This document shows, piece by piece, positions 55,783-63,446 of a DNA stretch of 64,000 bases. Positions within the stretch are counted from its first letter, which is position 1; each line of letters opens with the position of its first letter. A program made the translations under genes and the position numbers. The DNA is from Opitutaceae bacterium (lineage in GTDB: Bacteria > Verrucomicrobiota > Verrucomicrobiia > Opitutales > Opitutaceae). Location: NCBI GenBank assembly GCA_028284235.1, contig JANQSC010000076.1:51269-115268 (forward strand), read 5' to 3'. Under the pieces are notes generated by a model. The model was not told the origin of the DNA. It ran no database searches and worked only from the letters and a program-made list of their open reading frames with translations.

Positions 55783-57399
55783 ATGTCACGCAACTACTCC
55801 TCCAGAGGCAAATCCCGCCCTCGCCCACCTGCGGACCTCAAACCGTCGATCATTGTCGCCTCCATCGCGACCGTCGTATTGCTCTGCCTCGCCATGTTTA
55901 CCGACGACATGGAAAGCGCCCCGGACTGGGCCCTCTTCCTCGGCCGGTTTCATCCTGCTCTCCTTCACTTGCCCATCGGATTCTACGCGGTCCTCGGCCT
56001 TCTCGAATACCTCGACAGCTCGAAGAGCGGTCCCCGGATCGGGCGAGCCTGCGAAATCGTGCTCAACTACACCGCCATCGTCTCCGCCCTCGCCGCCGTT
56101 CTCGGCATCCTTCTCGCCCTCCCTGGCGGCTACAATGAAGTCCTTCTCGATCGGCACCGCTGGCTCGGCACTCTGGCAGCGGTCTTCGCGTTCTGGCTCA
56201 TCGTACTGCGCCTGCACGCCCGCTCCAAACGGAGAAACGGTTTCAGTAAACCTTACCACGGCGCCCTCGCCGCCACGCTCGTTCTTCTCGTCGTCGTGGG
56301 TCACGACGGCGGAACTCTCACCCACGGGTCCGGCTACCTGACCCGGTATCTTCCCAATCCAATCAAAAGCGTCTTCGGGATGGAAGTCGCCGACGCAGGC
56401 CCCAAACCTGTATCCGTCGAGGAAGCAGACATCTACCAGGATTTCGTCCACCCCATTTTCGAGGAAACCTGCATCGAATGCCACGGTCCCGACAAATCGA
56501 AAGGCGATCTGAGACTCGATACCTACGAATTGGCCATGCAAGGCGGAGAGCTTGGAGACACCATCATTCCGGGTGACGTGGAATACAGCGAACTCATCTT
56601 CCGCATGCACCTCGATATCGACGACGACGAGCGCATGCCGCCGGAAGGAAAACCACAGCCCACCGAAGGCCAAATCGCCATACTTGAATGGTGGATACAA
56701 GAAGGCGCCCCTGAAGCTGGCGCAATCGCCGAGTTCGAAGTCCCAAGCGAAATCAAACCGGCGCTCCTCGCGCAACTCGAGGGGCCAGACGCGGTAATTG
56801 CCGAGGTCGTTGTCGACGACGAGCCCGCCATCCCCTTCCTCCCATGGGAGGAAATCGCTTCAGACGTCGAAGCGCTCGAGTCCGAACCCAACATCAATAT
56901 TCTCCGCGTTGCTCTCGACTCCCCGGCGATCCGCGTCAAAGGCCCCTTTGGAGACCACAAATTCGACGATGGAGCGCTCGCAAAACTCGCCCCAGTCGCG
57001 ACAAATATCGTGGAGCTGGAAATCGGTTTCAGCGCAATCACCGACGATGGGCTCGCGCCGATCGCCGACATGCCCAATCTCGAAAAACTCTACCTGCAGA
57101 AAACCGGGATCACCGACGAAGGGTTGTCGCGCTTGTCGAACGCCACGAAGCTGCGCTACCTAAACCTCTACGGGACGCAAATCACCGACGACGGCCTCGA
57201 ATATCTGGAAGGGCTCGATTCGCTTAGGAGCCTGTTTCTTTGGGAAACGGAAGTGAGTAATGAAGCCGCAACCGCATTTCAGGAACGAAAGTCCGAATCG
57301 AGCGGCGTCGCTGCCCTTCGAGCGGAAATTGAAGCCCTGGAAGCGCAGATACGCGAATCGCAAATTCAAGTCGATACCGGAGCGACAACCGCCGAGTAA
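55783..57399 (+). CDS. Membrane protein with planctomycete-type cytochrome c domain and leucine-rich repeats
   Basis: The 538-residue protein joins three parts. The N-terminal region (residues 20-200) has about four membrane helices of DUF2231 type, starting with FHPALLHLPIGFYAVLGLLEYL. The middle holds a heme-binding CIECH motif (Cys230, Cys233, His234), in a PSCyt1-like block with CHGPDKSKGDLRLD and a later EWWIQEGAP. The C-terminal region carries leucine-rich repeats of about 24 residues (LEKLYLQKTGITDEGLSRLS and LRYLNLYGTQITDDGLEYLE) and ends with a coiled-coil helix. It is membrane-bound with the heme and LRR parts probably in the periplasm. The role is unknown. Confidence 0.84.
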   Translation: MSRNYSSRGKSRPRPPADLKPSIIVASIATVVLLCLAMFTDDMESAPDWALFLGRFHPALLHLPIGFYAVLGLLEYLDSSKSGPRIGRACEIVLNYTAIVSALAAVLGILLALPGGYNEVLLDRHRWLGTLAAVFAFWLIVLRLHARSKRRNGFSKPYHGALAATLVLLVVVGHDGGTLTHGSGYLTRYLPNPIKSVFGMEVADAGPKPVSVEEADIYQDFVHPIFEETCIECHGPDKSKGDLRLDTYELAMQGGELGDTIIPGDVEYSELIFRMHLDIDDDERMPPEGKPQPTEGQIAILEWWIQEGAPEAGAIAEFEVPSEIKPALLAQLEGPDAVIAEVVVDDEPAIPFLPWEEIASDVEALESEPNINILRVALDSPAIRVKGPFGDHKFDDGALAKLAPVATNIVELEIGFSAITDDGLAPIADMPNLEKLYLQKTGITDEGLSRLSNATKLRYLNLYGTQITDDGLEYLEGLDSLRSLFLWETEVSNEAATAFQERKSESSGVAALRAEIEALEAQIRESQIQVDTGATTAE

Positions 57400-57410
57400 C
57401 CAAGCAACCA

Positions 57411-58550
57411 CTACACTCTAAATTGCTTGACCGCCGCGACGTTCGCGGCGAGCCCAAACAAGGTGAGCAGACCGATCGAGCCCAAGACGCTTGAGAAGTC
57501 GCTGCCAAAGGTGATCAACTGGTGCAGAGCATCTAGAGCGATGCCCGTCGGCAGCATTAGCGCGACCCGCTGCAGTATCTCCGACGACACAATTTCCAGC
57601 GGCCACCAACAACCGCCAAGCGCCGCCATCGGCAGTCCGATAATGAGGCTCAAACCCACGACCTTCTCCTCGGCCGTGATCATAAACCCAATCAGCAGAC
57701 CGATCGAACCCCCTACCCAGCTAAGGACAAGAAGCGTTAACAAAATCCCCGTTAAGTTGCTTCCCATATTCACCCCGAACGCAAATTGCCCCAGGAGTAC
57801 GAAGACAACGATTTGAACGCTCGCTAGGAACATCAGCCCCAGCAGCTTGCCAGTCAGCAACTCCCCTTTTGTCAATGGGAACACACTCAGGCGGCGCAGC
57901 GCTCCCGACCGCCGTTCAGACGCGATTCCAGCCCCTCCAAAAATCATCAGATTGATCATTAGGTACATGACCAGGATTCCAGGCAGCGATTGATTGTATC
58001 CAACCGGGATCGGTTTGCGACCCGCGAAGCGCGCATCCAAGGCGATCGGATTGCCCTTCTCCATGACCGATCGAATTGCCGCCTCCGTCAAAGGACCGTC
58101 CACGCCCGAATCGGTCGCCGCCTCCAGCAGGTACGCATTAAAGGCGACCACCGCCCTGGCGAGCACTACTTGAGAAAGAAACGCTCTTTGATCATCGTCG
58201 CTCCCCACTTTGAAAAAACCCATTGAAACCTCTTCTTTCGACAGGATCTTCTCCGTGAACCCCTCCGGAATTTCCAGTCCTCGCTTGGCGGATTCCGTCG
58301 AGTCGCTCGAAACAGGATTAAGACCTTCACTACCCAATGTATCCAAAAATAACTGACTCATGAATCCCGAGTCGTTGTTGATGATCGCGATCTCCGGTCG
58401 AGCGTTCTTCGGATCGCCCGGGCCGCCCGCCGAAACGAAGCCCATAAAATACGCGAACGCTAGCGGGATGACAAACAGCCAAATATAGGACGACTTGTCG
58501 CGGAGAAAAACCCTCAGATCGTTGGTGGCAATGGCCAGAATCGCTTTCAC
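57411..58550 (-). CDS. ABC-2 type exporter permease, subunit 2
   Basis: The 379-residue inner-membrane protein has one N-terminal helix after IATNDLRVFLRDKSSY, a large periplasmic domain and five helices in the C-terminal half (for example VMYLMINLMIFGGAGIASERRSGALRRL, a hallmark of ABC-2 permeases). The start is GTG within a GTGA overlap with the preceding permease gene. With its partner permease and the ATPase at 59850-60785 it forms an exporter of unknown substrate. Confidence 0.87.
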   Translation of the reverse strand: MKAILAIATNDLRVFLRDKSSYIWLFVIPLAFAYFMGFVSAGGPGDPKNARPEIAIINNDSGFMSQLFLDTLGSEGLNPVSSDSTESAKRGLEIPEGFTEKILSKEEVSMGFFKVGSDDDQRAFLSQVVLARAVVAFNAYLLEAATDSGVDGPLTEAAIRSVMEKGNPIALDARFAGRKPIPVGYNQSLPGILVMYLMINLMIFGGAGIASERRSGALRRLSVFPLTKGELLTGKLLGLMFLASVQIVVFVLLGQFAFGVNMGSNLTGILLTLLVLSWVGGSIGLLIGFMITAEEKVVGLSLIIGLPMAALGGCWWPLEIVSSEILQRVALMLPTGIALDALHQLITFGSDFSSVLGSIGLLTLFGLAANVAAVKQFRV

Positions 58551-59836
58551 GCCGCAGCTCCTTTCAACATGCGTCTATGGAAAATAAACGATGAAATCGC
58601 GACAAGGCCCAGACCAGTTAATACGAGCCGAAGCGCAACTCCCGCCCAATCAACGGTCTCCCCCGCTACTTGCAGCTCGCGCACAGTACCGATAAACCAG
58701 GCGGGTGGAAGATTCGGCGAAACCAAGTCGCGAATCAGAGCGGGCATTTGATCGACCGGAACCATCGTCCCGCTCAGAATCGCCAATCCCATTATCACAA
58801 TCGTGTTGATCGAATCCGCTCGTCGCTCCTTGCCCGACAGGCTCGCTATGAAACACGTGATACCCGCCCCGCAGACGCAATAGGCCGCCGTCAACGCCGC
58901 AACAGCGACCGGATTGAGCCAAGAGAAACCGAACGCTAGCGAGCCCCCAAGAAACATCACCACCGCCGAGATCGACGTGATCACAATCACAAGCAACATT
59001 TTCTCAACTACAAGAACGTGAAGTTTTCCGTGGATCGCGCTGAATCGCTTCAACGTCCCGAATCGAGCCTCTCGATAGATATCGCTAGTCGCGCTATTGG
59101 CGATCATGAGAAGAAACATGCCTGCCATTCCCGCAAACAGAAACGCGTACACATTGAAAGACGCCGATTCCTCCTCCTCGTTCCGCCCATCGTCGCGCGT
59201 CGTCGACTCAAACGAAACCAGCGGTGGCGACAGATAGCTACGCACGCCTTCCAACTGCTCTCGCGCCTCTTGAATGGCGCTGGATACCAGAAACACCGTG
59301 GAGAAAAAGTCCGTTTCCTCTTCCGCCTCCAGTATGCTGCGCCATTGCCTCAAACCCTCGCCAAAATTCCGCGCCAAGGCGTTCAGCAAAGTGACCAGCA
59401 CGTTCATCCCCTCCTCCACGATCGCCGGATACAGCGACTGGGCCGGGTTCTTTATCAATTCGAACGGCGGCGCGTTTTCCCCTCCGTCTAAAAACGCGTC
59501 GGTGAACCCTTCCGGGATCACTACCACGGCGCTCAGTTCATTTTCATTGATGAGCGCGACCGCTTCCTCGCGTTCCAAAAACTGGGTGTCGAAATACTCG
59601 GCGAACTCCTTGCTCGTAACCGCGTTTTGCAACAGTTCCGCGAATACCGATTTGTCCTCGTCGACAATCGACAGTTTGATCGGGGCGAACCCGCTGCCCG
59701 ACCGAGCTTGTTTTCCAAACGTCAGTCCAATTACAAGCACCAGCAACATCGCTATGCCAATCTGAACCAGCACGGGAATCGGGTTGCGCCGCACTCGTTT
59801 CAAGTCCTTCGCCAGAAGCGTCCTTAAAAGATCCAT
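58547..59836 (-). CDS. ABC-2 type exporter permease, subunit 1
   Basis: The 429-residue permease has the same plan as its downstream partner: N-terminal helix (VLVQIGIAMLLVLVIGLTFG), a large periplasmic domain with DEDKSVFAELLQNAV and EGFTDAFLDGG segments, and a C-terminal five-helix bundle including FLFAGMAGMFLLMIANSATSDIYREARFGTLKRF. It lies 13 bases downstream of the ATPase gene and overlaps the second permease, so all three genes are one operon. Substrate is not evident; antibiotic or lipid export are common for this type. Confidence 0.87.
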   Translation of the reverse strand: MDLLRTLLAKDLKRVRRNPIPVLVQIGIAMLLVLVIGLTFGKQARSGSGFAPIKLSIVDEDKSVFAELLQNAVTSKEFAEYFDTQFLEREEAVALINENELSAVVVIPEGFTDAFLDGGENAPPFELIKNPAQSLYPAIVEEGMNVLVTLLNALARNFGEGLRQWRSILEAEEETDFFSTVFLVSSAIQEAREQLEGVRSYLSPPLVSFESTTRDDGRNEEEESASFNVYAFLFAGMAGMFLLMIANSATSDIYREARFGTLKRFSAIHGKLHVLVVEKMLLVIVITSISAVVMFLGGSLAFGFSWLNPVAVAALTAAYCVCGAGITCFIASLSGKERRADSINTIVIMGLAILSGTMVPVDQMPALIRDLVSPNLPPAWFIGTVRELQVAGETVDWAGVALRLVLTGLGLVAISSFIFHRRMLKGAAA

Positions 59837-59849
59837 ACCGATGCCCGCC

Positions 59850-60785
59850 TCAATCCTCGCGAAGGTCGCGCCCTGTCAGCGCGAGAAACGCGTCGTTGAG
59901 ACTCGGGCGCTTCAACGTTACATTTTCCAGCTGCACGGGCAAAGCGAGCAGTTGCTTGAGACAATCCGCGGGGTCACGCTTTTCCGACGCCGCGACCACC
60001 AGTTGCGTATCCGTTTCCTGAATCACTCGAAACGAATCATTGAAATCACTCCAACCTGATCGTTCCACATCCTTGAATGCCCCTTCGATAACAAAAAGCT
60101 GGTCGTGCCCGATTTGAGAACGCAAGTCCGCCAGCGTCCCCTCCGCCAGAAGTTTGCCATGATCGATGATCCCAATCCGATCGCAGAGACTTTCCGCCTC
60201 CTCGAGGTAGTGAGTCGTGTAGAGAATCCCCACCCCTTCGTTCACCCGTTCTCGAATGAACTCCAGAATGTTCACTCGCGCCTGCGGGTCGATACCAACC
60301 GTAGGCTCGTCCAGCAATAGCAACTTGGGACGATGCATCAGGGCGCAGCCCAAATTGATCCGACGCTTCATTCCTCCCGAATATTTGGATACGGCGTCAT
60401 TCGCCCGGTCCGACAAAGTCAACGATTCCAACAGCTCCGTCGCGCGACTCTTGGCGTCCTTCGGACTCAGTCCCGCGACCTTCCCCCAAAACTCCAGGTT
60501 TTCCCGGCCCGTCAACTCCTCGTACAAAGCCAAGTCCTGGGGCACGACTCCCATGAGTTGCCGGGCCGATTTCGGGTCCGACCAAAACGCTTTCCCGCCA
60601 ACCGAGATGTCCCCGCCGTCCGGTTTCAAAAGTCCGCAAATCAGGGATATCGAGGTCGTCTTGCCCGCGCCGTTCGGCCCGAGGAGCCCGTAGAATTCAC
60701 CCGGCTCAATCTGAAAAGAAACACCGTCCACGGCGGTCGTTTCGCCGAAACGCTTATGCAAACCATCGACTTCAAGCAGAGCCAT
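59850..60785 (-). CDS. ABC exporter ATP-binding protein
   Basis: The 311-residue ATPase has Walker A GPNGAGKT (residues 36-43), the signature YSGGMKRRINLG, Walker B LLLLDEPTVGID and the H-loop TTHYLEE, typical of daunorubicin resistance-type/ABC-2 exporters. The C-terminal accessory region ends with VTLKRPSLNDAFLALTGRDL. The ATG at 60785 is chosen over 60797 because an AAAGG ribosome-binding site lies 4-8 bases before it within the longer frame. It heads a three-gene operon with two permeases. Confidence 0.93.
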   Translation of the reverse strand: MALLEVDGLHKRFGETTAVDGVSFQIEPGEFYGLLGPNGAGKTTSISLICGLLKPDGGDISVGGKAFWSDPKSARQLMGVVPQDLALYEELTGRENLEFWGKVAGLSPKDAKSRATELLESLTLSDRANDAVSKYSGGMKRRINLGCALMHRPKLLLLDEPTVGIDPQARVNILEFIRERVNEGVGILYTTHYLEEAESLCDRIGIIDHGKLLAEGTLADLRSQIGHDQLFVIEGAFKDVERSGWSDFNDSFRVIQETDTQLVVAASEKRDPADCLKQLLALPVQLENVTLKRPSLNDAFLALTGRDLRED

Positions 60786-60944
60786 AGCGCCTTTCATTGA
60801 AGTCCGAAAAGCGCTCTAGAGACGAAAATCCACCGCTATTCCAGCGCGTAAGGTGAGTATGTTGGCGAATCAAGGAGGGAACGAGTCGCATACAGCCCTA
60901 TACACAGGTTGAACCCCGCCGCGTTACAAGAAAATGCTCAATTC

Positions 60945-60961
60945 TGTCGGTTTTTCTTACA
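60945..60961. promoter_or_regulatory. Upstream box 1, TGTCGGTTTTTCTTACA
   Basis: The 17-base TGTCGGTTTTTCTTACA shares 12 positions with the sequence at 61034-61050. Its reverse complement TGTAAGAAAAACCGACA resembles, from memory, the activator site reported upstream of PEP-CTERM genes in other bacteria; that match needs checking. It lies 270 bases before the first APDSG gene, in an AT-rich leader without genes. Confidence 0.4.
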
Positions 60962-61033
60962 CAACAATTGATACATTTTAAGTGGTTGATATTCAAAAGT
61001 ATACGAAGTCTATCGGTCCAAACTCAATTAAGC

Positions 61034-61050
61034 TGTATACTTTCCTTACA
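61034..61050. promoter_or_regulatory. Upstream box 2, TGTATACTTTCCTTACA
   Basis: This copy aligns with the box at 60945-60961 without gaps, sharing TGT, TTT.CTTACA and the total length. The pair suggests binding sites for a transcription factor. Confidence 0.4.
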
Positions 61051-61064
61051 GATTTCCGAGCAAT

Positions 61065-61080
61065 TGTAAAAACCGCAACA
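61065..61080. promoter_or_regulatory. Upstream box 3, TGTAAAAACCGCAACA
   Basis: It is a looser match to the reverse orientation of box 1 (TGTAA and AACCG are shared) and lies 15 bases after box 2. One base is missing relative to box 1, so it may be a coincidence in AT-rich DNA. Confidence 0.25.
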
Positions 61081-61150
61081 TTTGCCTATTTTTCATAAGA
61101 CACTCTTCATTAACAATTTATGAATAGAACCTGAATTCAAACGTCTCCGC

Positions 61151-61166
61151 TGGCATTCGCTATGCT
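61151..61166 (+). promoter_or_regulatory. Sigma-54-like -24/-12 promoter
   Basis: TGGCATTCGCTATGCT has the GG and GC dinucleotides exactly 10 bases apart, and TGGCA matches the -24 consensus. The -12 part is TATGC instead of TTGC. Transcription would start near 61177, about 38 bases before the first APDSG gene. Confidence 0.45.
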
Positions 61167-61214
61167 ACAAAAGAAGGTACGATTACCCCGTTTCACCCTC
61201 AACCCCACGTAATC

Positions 61215-61370
61215 ATGATTGAAACTATCGTTTCCCTTCTCGCTTCCGCCGACCCGACTTGCCAGGTCCCCCACGACGCGCCCGACTCCGGAGCAACCGC
61301 GCTTCTTCTAGGCATCGGTATCGTCGCTCTGGGAGCGATCGCTCGATTTGTAAAAAACAAACGCGATTAA
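61215..61370 (+). CDS. APDSG-type C-terminal sorting-signal micro-protein 1
   Basis: This 51-residue protein ends in a complete sorting-type tail: APDSG (residues 22-26), a hydrophobic helix (TALLLGIGIVALGAIARF) and a basic end KNKRD. It resembles the VPDSG-CTERM signals known in Verrucomicrobiota, which are thought to be processed by an exosortase. Before the signal there are only about 21 residues, starting MIETIVSLLAS. There is no ordinary Sec signal peptide, but the first 11 residues form a short hydrophobic stretch. Its 29-codon tail matches the next gene with 19 synonymous and one amino-acid difference, evidence of selection on protein. No ribosome-binding site is obvious. Confidence 0.82.
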   Translation: MIETIVSLLASADPTCQVPHDAPDSGATALLLGIGIVALGAIARFVKNKRD

Positions 61371-61520
61371 GAGCGGTTTGCGCGAATCGGAAAGACGTTT
61401 CCCTCTCGCAATCCCTGTTAACGCGGTCCCGTCATAATCGGCAATTCTTAGAGTTTCCGAGATCGATAGACCCGCTATTCCCCAATTTCTGCGACAACTA
61501 AAACCCCAACCCCTGAAACC

Positions 61521-61682
61521 ATGATCGAAACTATCATCTCTGTTATGGCCTCCACTGGCAGCCAACCGCCGATTACACCGCAGGGAAACGCCCCTGATTC
61601 GGGCGCCACGGCCCTCCTTCTCAGCATCGGAATTGTTGCCCTCGGAGCGATCGCCCGATTCGTGAAAAACAAGCGCGGGTAA
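61521..61682 (+). CDS. APDSG-type C-terminal sorting-signal micro-protein 2
   Basis: This 53-residue paralogue of the gene at 61215-61370 begins MIETIISVMAS, has a short Pro/Gln-rich stretch (TGSQPPITPQGN), then the same tail: APDSG at 24-28, hydrophobic helix and KNKRG. The tail differs from its neighbour by one residue (Ser for Gly). The two genes are 150 bases apart with no promoter-like site seen between them, so they may be one transcript ending at the terminator 61705-61738. Export and anchoring are inferred; the exosortase gene is not in the window. Confidence 0.84.
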   Translation: MIETIISVMASTGSQPPITPQGNAPDSGATALLLSIGIVALGAIARFVKNKRG

Positions 61683-61704
61683 ACGCGAGACCACAATCTG
61701 ATTG

Positions 61705-61738
61705 AAAAACCGCGCCTTCCCCAAGGCGCGGTTTTTTT
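61705..61738 (+). terminator. Bidirectional rho-independent terminator
   Basis: A strong stem of AAAAACCGCGCCTT and AAGGCGCGGTTTTT with a CCCC loop is followed by T on the plus strand; the minus strand also ends in a T-run. It serves the APDSG pair and the convergent desaturase-like gene. Confidence 0.93.
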
Positions 61739-61756
61739 GGATTTGAGGCGACGCTG

Positions 61757-62560
61757 CTACTTTTTGAATTTGATTATTGGATACAGCAGCCTGCCAAGTA
61801 CGCTTTGTGGATACCGGTTCATTCCTTGGAAGCCGAGCTTGTCCGGTTGCTCTTTCGAGTCTGGCCAATACCAAGTACCGAAAATCCAATCCCAAATCGC
61901 CAGATTAACGGCAAAATTCTGCCCCCCCTTGCCGTACATTTTCACGTCATGATGCCAAACATGGAAGCGTGGAGAAATAAGCACATATCTCAATATGCCG
62001 AAGTCCCATTTCAAATTCGAGTGCGACACTTCTTGCCCGACGAGGGCAACGATGGAAATGATGAGAATTCCTACGGGGTCCACACCCAGCAGTATCAAAG
62101 GAATGAATCCTACAACGCGATGGATTAGAATGTCTCCCCAATGAGTCCGAAATGCGGCCAGCCAATCCAAGTTTTCAATACTGTGGTGCAGTTTATGGAA
62201 ATTCCACATCCAAGGCACAATGTGGAGCATTCGATGCACGTTCCATTCGATGAAATCCTTGATAATGAACGCCACGATCACTTGGGCGTACAATGGCCAG
62301 CCGGATACGAGCTTCAACTCGCTTAGTCCCGGAATCCCCATCCCGATGAAGGCCGCATCGATCGCCACGAGCAAATGGTAGGCGCCCAACGCGATCACCC
62401 ATCCCACGTATTGCTGATTAAACACCAGCCAAAACAGGTCTTGCACGAGCCCATCTCGAATCACCTTCTGCTTGGGCCGCCAAGGCCTGATCCGCTCGAG
62501 CGCGAAAAACACAGCGGATACAGCAACAAGCCAAAAATAGTATTCGAGATACAGGGGCAT
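61757..62560 (-). CDS. Sterol desaturase / fatty acid hydroxylase superfamily protein
   Basis: The 267-residue integral membrane enzyme has the eight-His iron-binding pattern of this superfamily: HRMLH, HKLHH and a late HVWHHD. It begins with hydrophobic helices (YLEYYFWLVAVSAVFFALE and later YVGWVIALGAYHLLVAI). Members use a di-iron centre to hydroxylate or desaturate lipids. A longer frame upstream would overlap the divergent gene at 62681, so the ATG at 62560 is used. The substrate lipid is unknown, although hopanoid or fatty acid modification is possible. Confidence 0.9.
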   Translation of the reverse strand: MPLYLEYYFWLVAVSAVFFALERIRPWRPKQKVIRDGLVQDLFWLVFNQQYVGWVIALGAYHLLVAIDAAFIGMGIPGLSELKLVSGWPLYAQVIVAFIIKDFIEWNVHRMLHIVPWMWNFHKLHHSIENLDWLAAFRTHWGDILIHRVVGFIPLILLGVDPVGILIISIVALVGQEVSHSNLKWDFGILRYVLISPRFHVWHHDVKMYGKGGQNFAVNLAIWDWIFGTWYWPDSKEQPDKLGFQGMNRYPQSVLGRLLYPIIKFKK

Positions 62561-62680
62561 TAATTTGGGGGTAGAACCGAATTCAAAGAATGCTCCAACA
62601 ACGAAAAGTGGCAATCCCCAGCGCGAATTCGCTTCGCGTTTCGCATTTTCTTCGCAAAGTAGGCCGGAAACCCAAAACCA

Positions 62681-63358
62681 TTGAAACCAAGAATCCAGCT
62701 CGCCACAGCCCAAACGCCCGACGGTCAAACGCTGCGCCTCTTCGAACACGACGGCGACTACGTCATCAGCTGCAACGGACAAGAACTGATGCACTCCCGC
62801 CTCAACGCGTCCGAAACCCTTTTAGGGACGCTTGGGGCCAAAATCCCCGCAACCGAAACCGCCCCGCGTACGCTCATTGGCGGACTCGGGCTCGGGTTCA
62901 CGCTCCGGAGCGTTCTAGAAAACGCGCCGGGAAACGCCCGCATTGACGTCGCCGAACTCATTCCCGAAATCCTCGACTGGAACCGCAACCAGCTCGCGTC
63001 TCTCAACGGAAAACTCCTCGGCGATCCCCGCGTGCGGACGCAGGCCACCGACGTTTTGCGCGTCGCGCAAGACGCCCCGCCGGGAGCGTTCAATTCCATC
63101 CTTCTGGACATCGACAACGGCCCCACCGCCTTAGTGTCGTCGGGAAACTCCGCAATTTACTCCCCAAACGGCCTCGACACCTTTTTTCGAGCCCTCAAAC
63201 CCGGCGGTCGGCTGGCTATCTGGTCTGCGGCCCCCGACACGAAATTCGAGCGTCGACTCGCAAACACCGGATTTACCCCCACCGCAGTTCCCGCAAAAGC
63301 CAGCGCCAACGCGAAACGAGCCGCCTATCTCATCTACGTAGCCGACAAACCCCGCTAG
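62681..63358 (+). CDS. Spermidine synthase-like SAM-fold protein
   Basis: The 225-residue protein resembles the polyamine synthase-like group of class I methyltransferase folds. It has ETLLGTLGAKIP, an LIGGLGLGFTLRSVLE glycine-rich loop, a VAELIPEILDWNR acidic loop, and FNSILLDIDNGPTALV. The classical substrate residues are not certain, so it may not make spermidine. Translation appears to start at TTG 62681, because no ATG is in frame before the first conserved strand. It is divergent from the desaturase-like gene. Confidence 0.75.
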   Translation: MKPRIQLATAQTPDGQTLRLFEHDGDYVISCNGQELMHSRLNASETLLGTLGAKIPATETAPRTLIGGLGLGFTLRSVLENAPGNARIDVAELIPEILDWNRNQLASLNGKLLGDPRVRTQATDVLRVAQDAPPGAFNSILLDIDNGPTALVSSGNSAIYSPNGLDTFFRALKPGGRLAIWSAAPDTKFERRLANTGFTPTAVPAKASANAKRAAYLIYVADKPR

Positions 63359-63446
63359 CCGAATTGTATTGTCCGCCAGCGGAGATGCGCTTCCATTCAG
63401 TTCGGGCCAGTTCAGAGCCGCACCCCCGCGCGAAGCGCACATTCCA

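Noticed and set aside
61259..61501. An 80-codon plus-strand frame overlapping the first APDSG gene.
   Set aside because: It is a different frame of the first micro-gene and has no conserved counterpart in the paralogous second gene.
61308..61895. A 195-codon minus-strand frame opposite the APDSG pair.
   Set aside because: The plus-strand micro-genes show synonymous-only divergence in their own frame, so selection acts there and not on this antisense frame.
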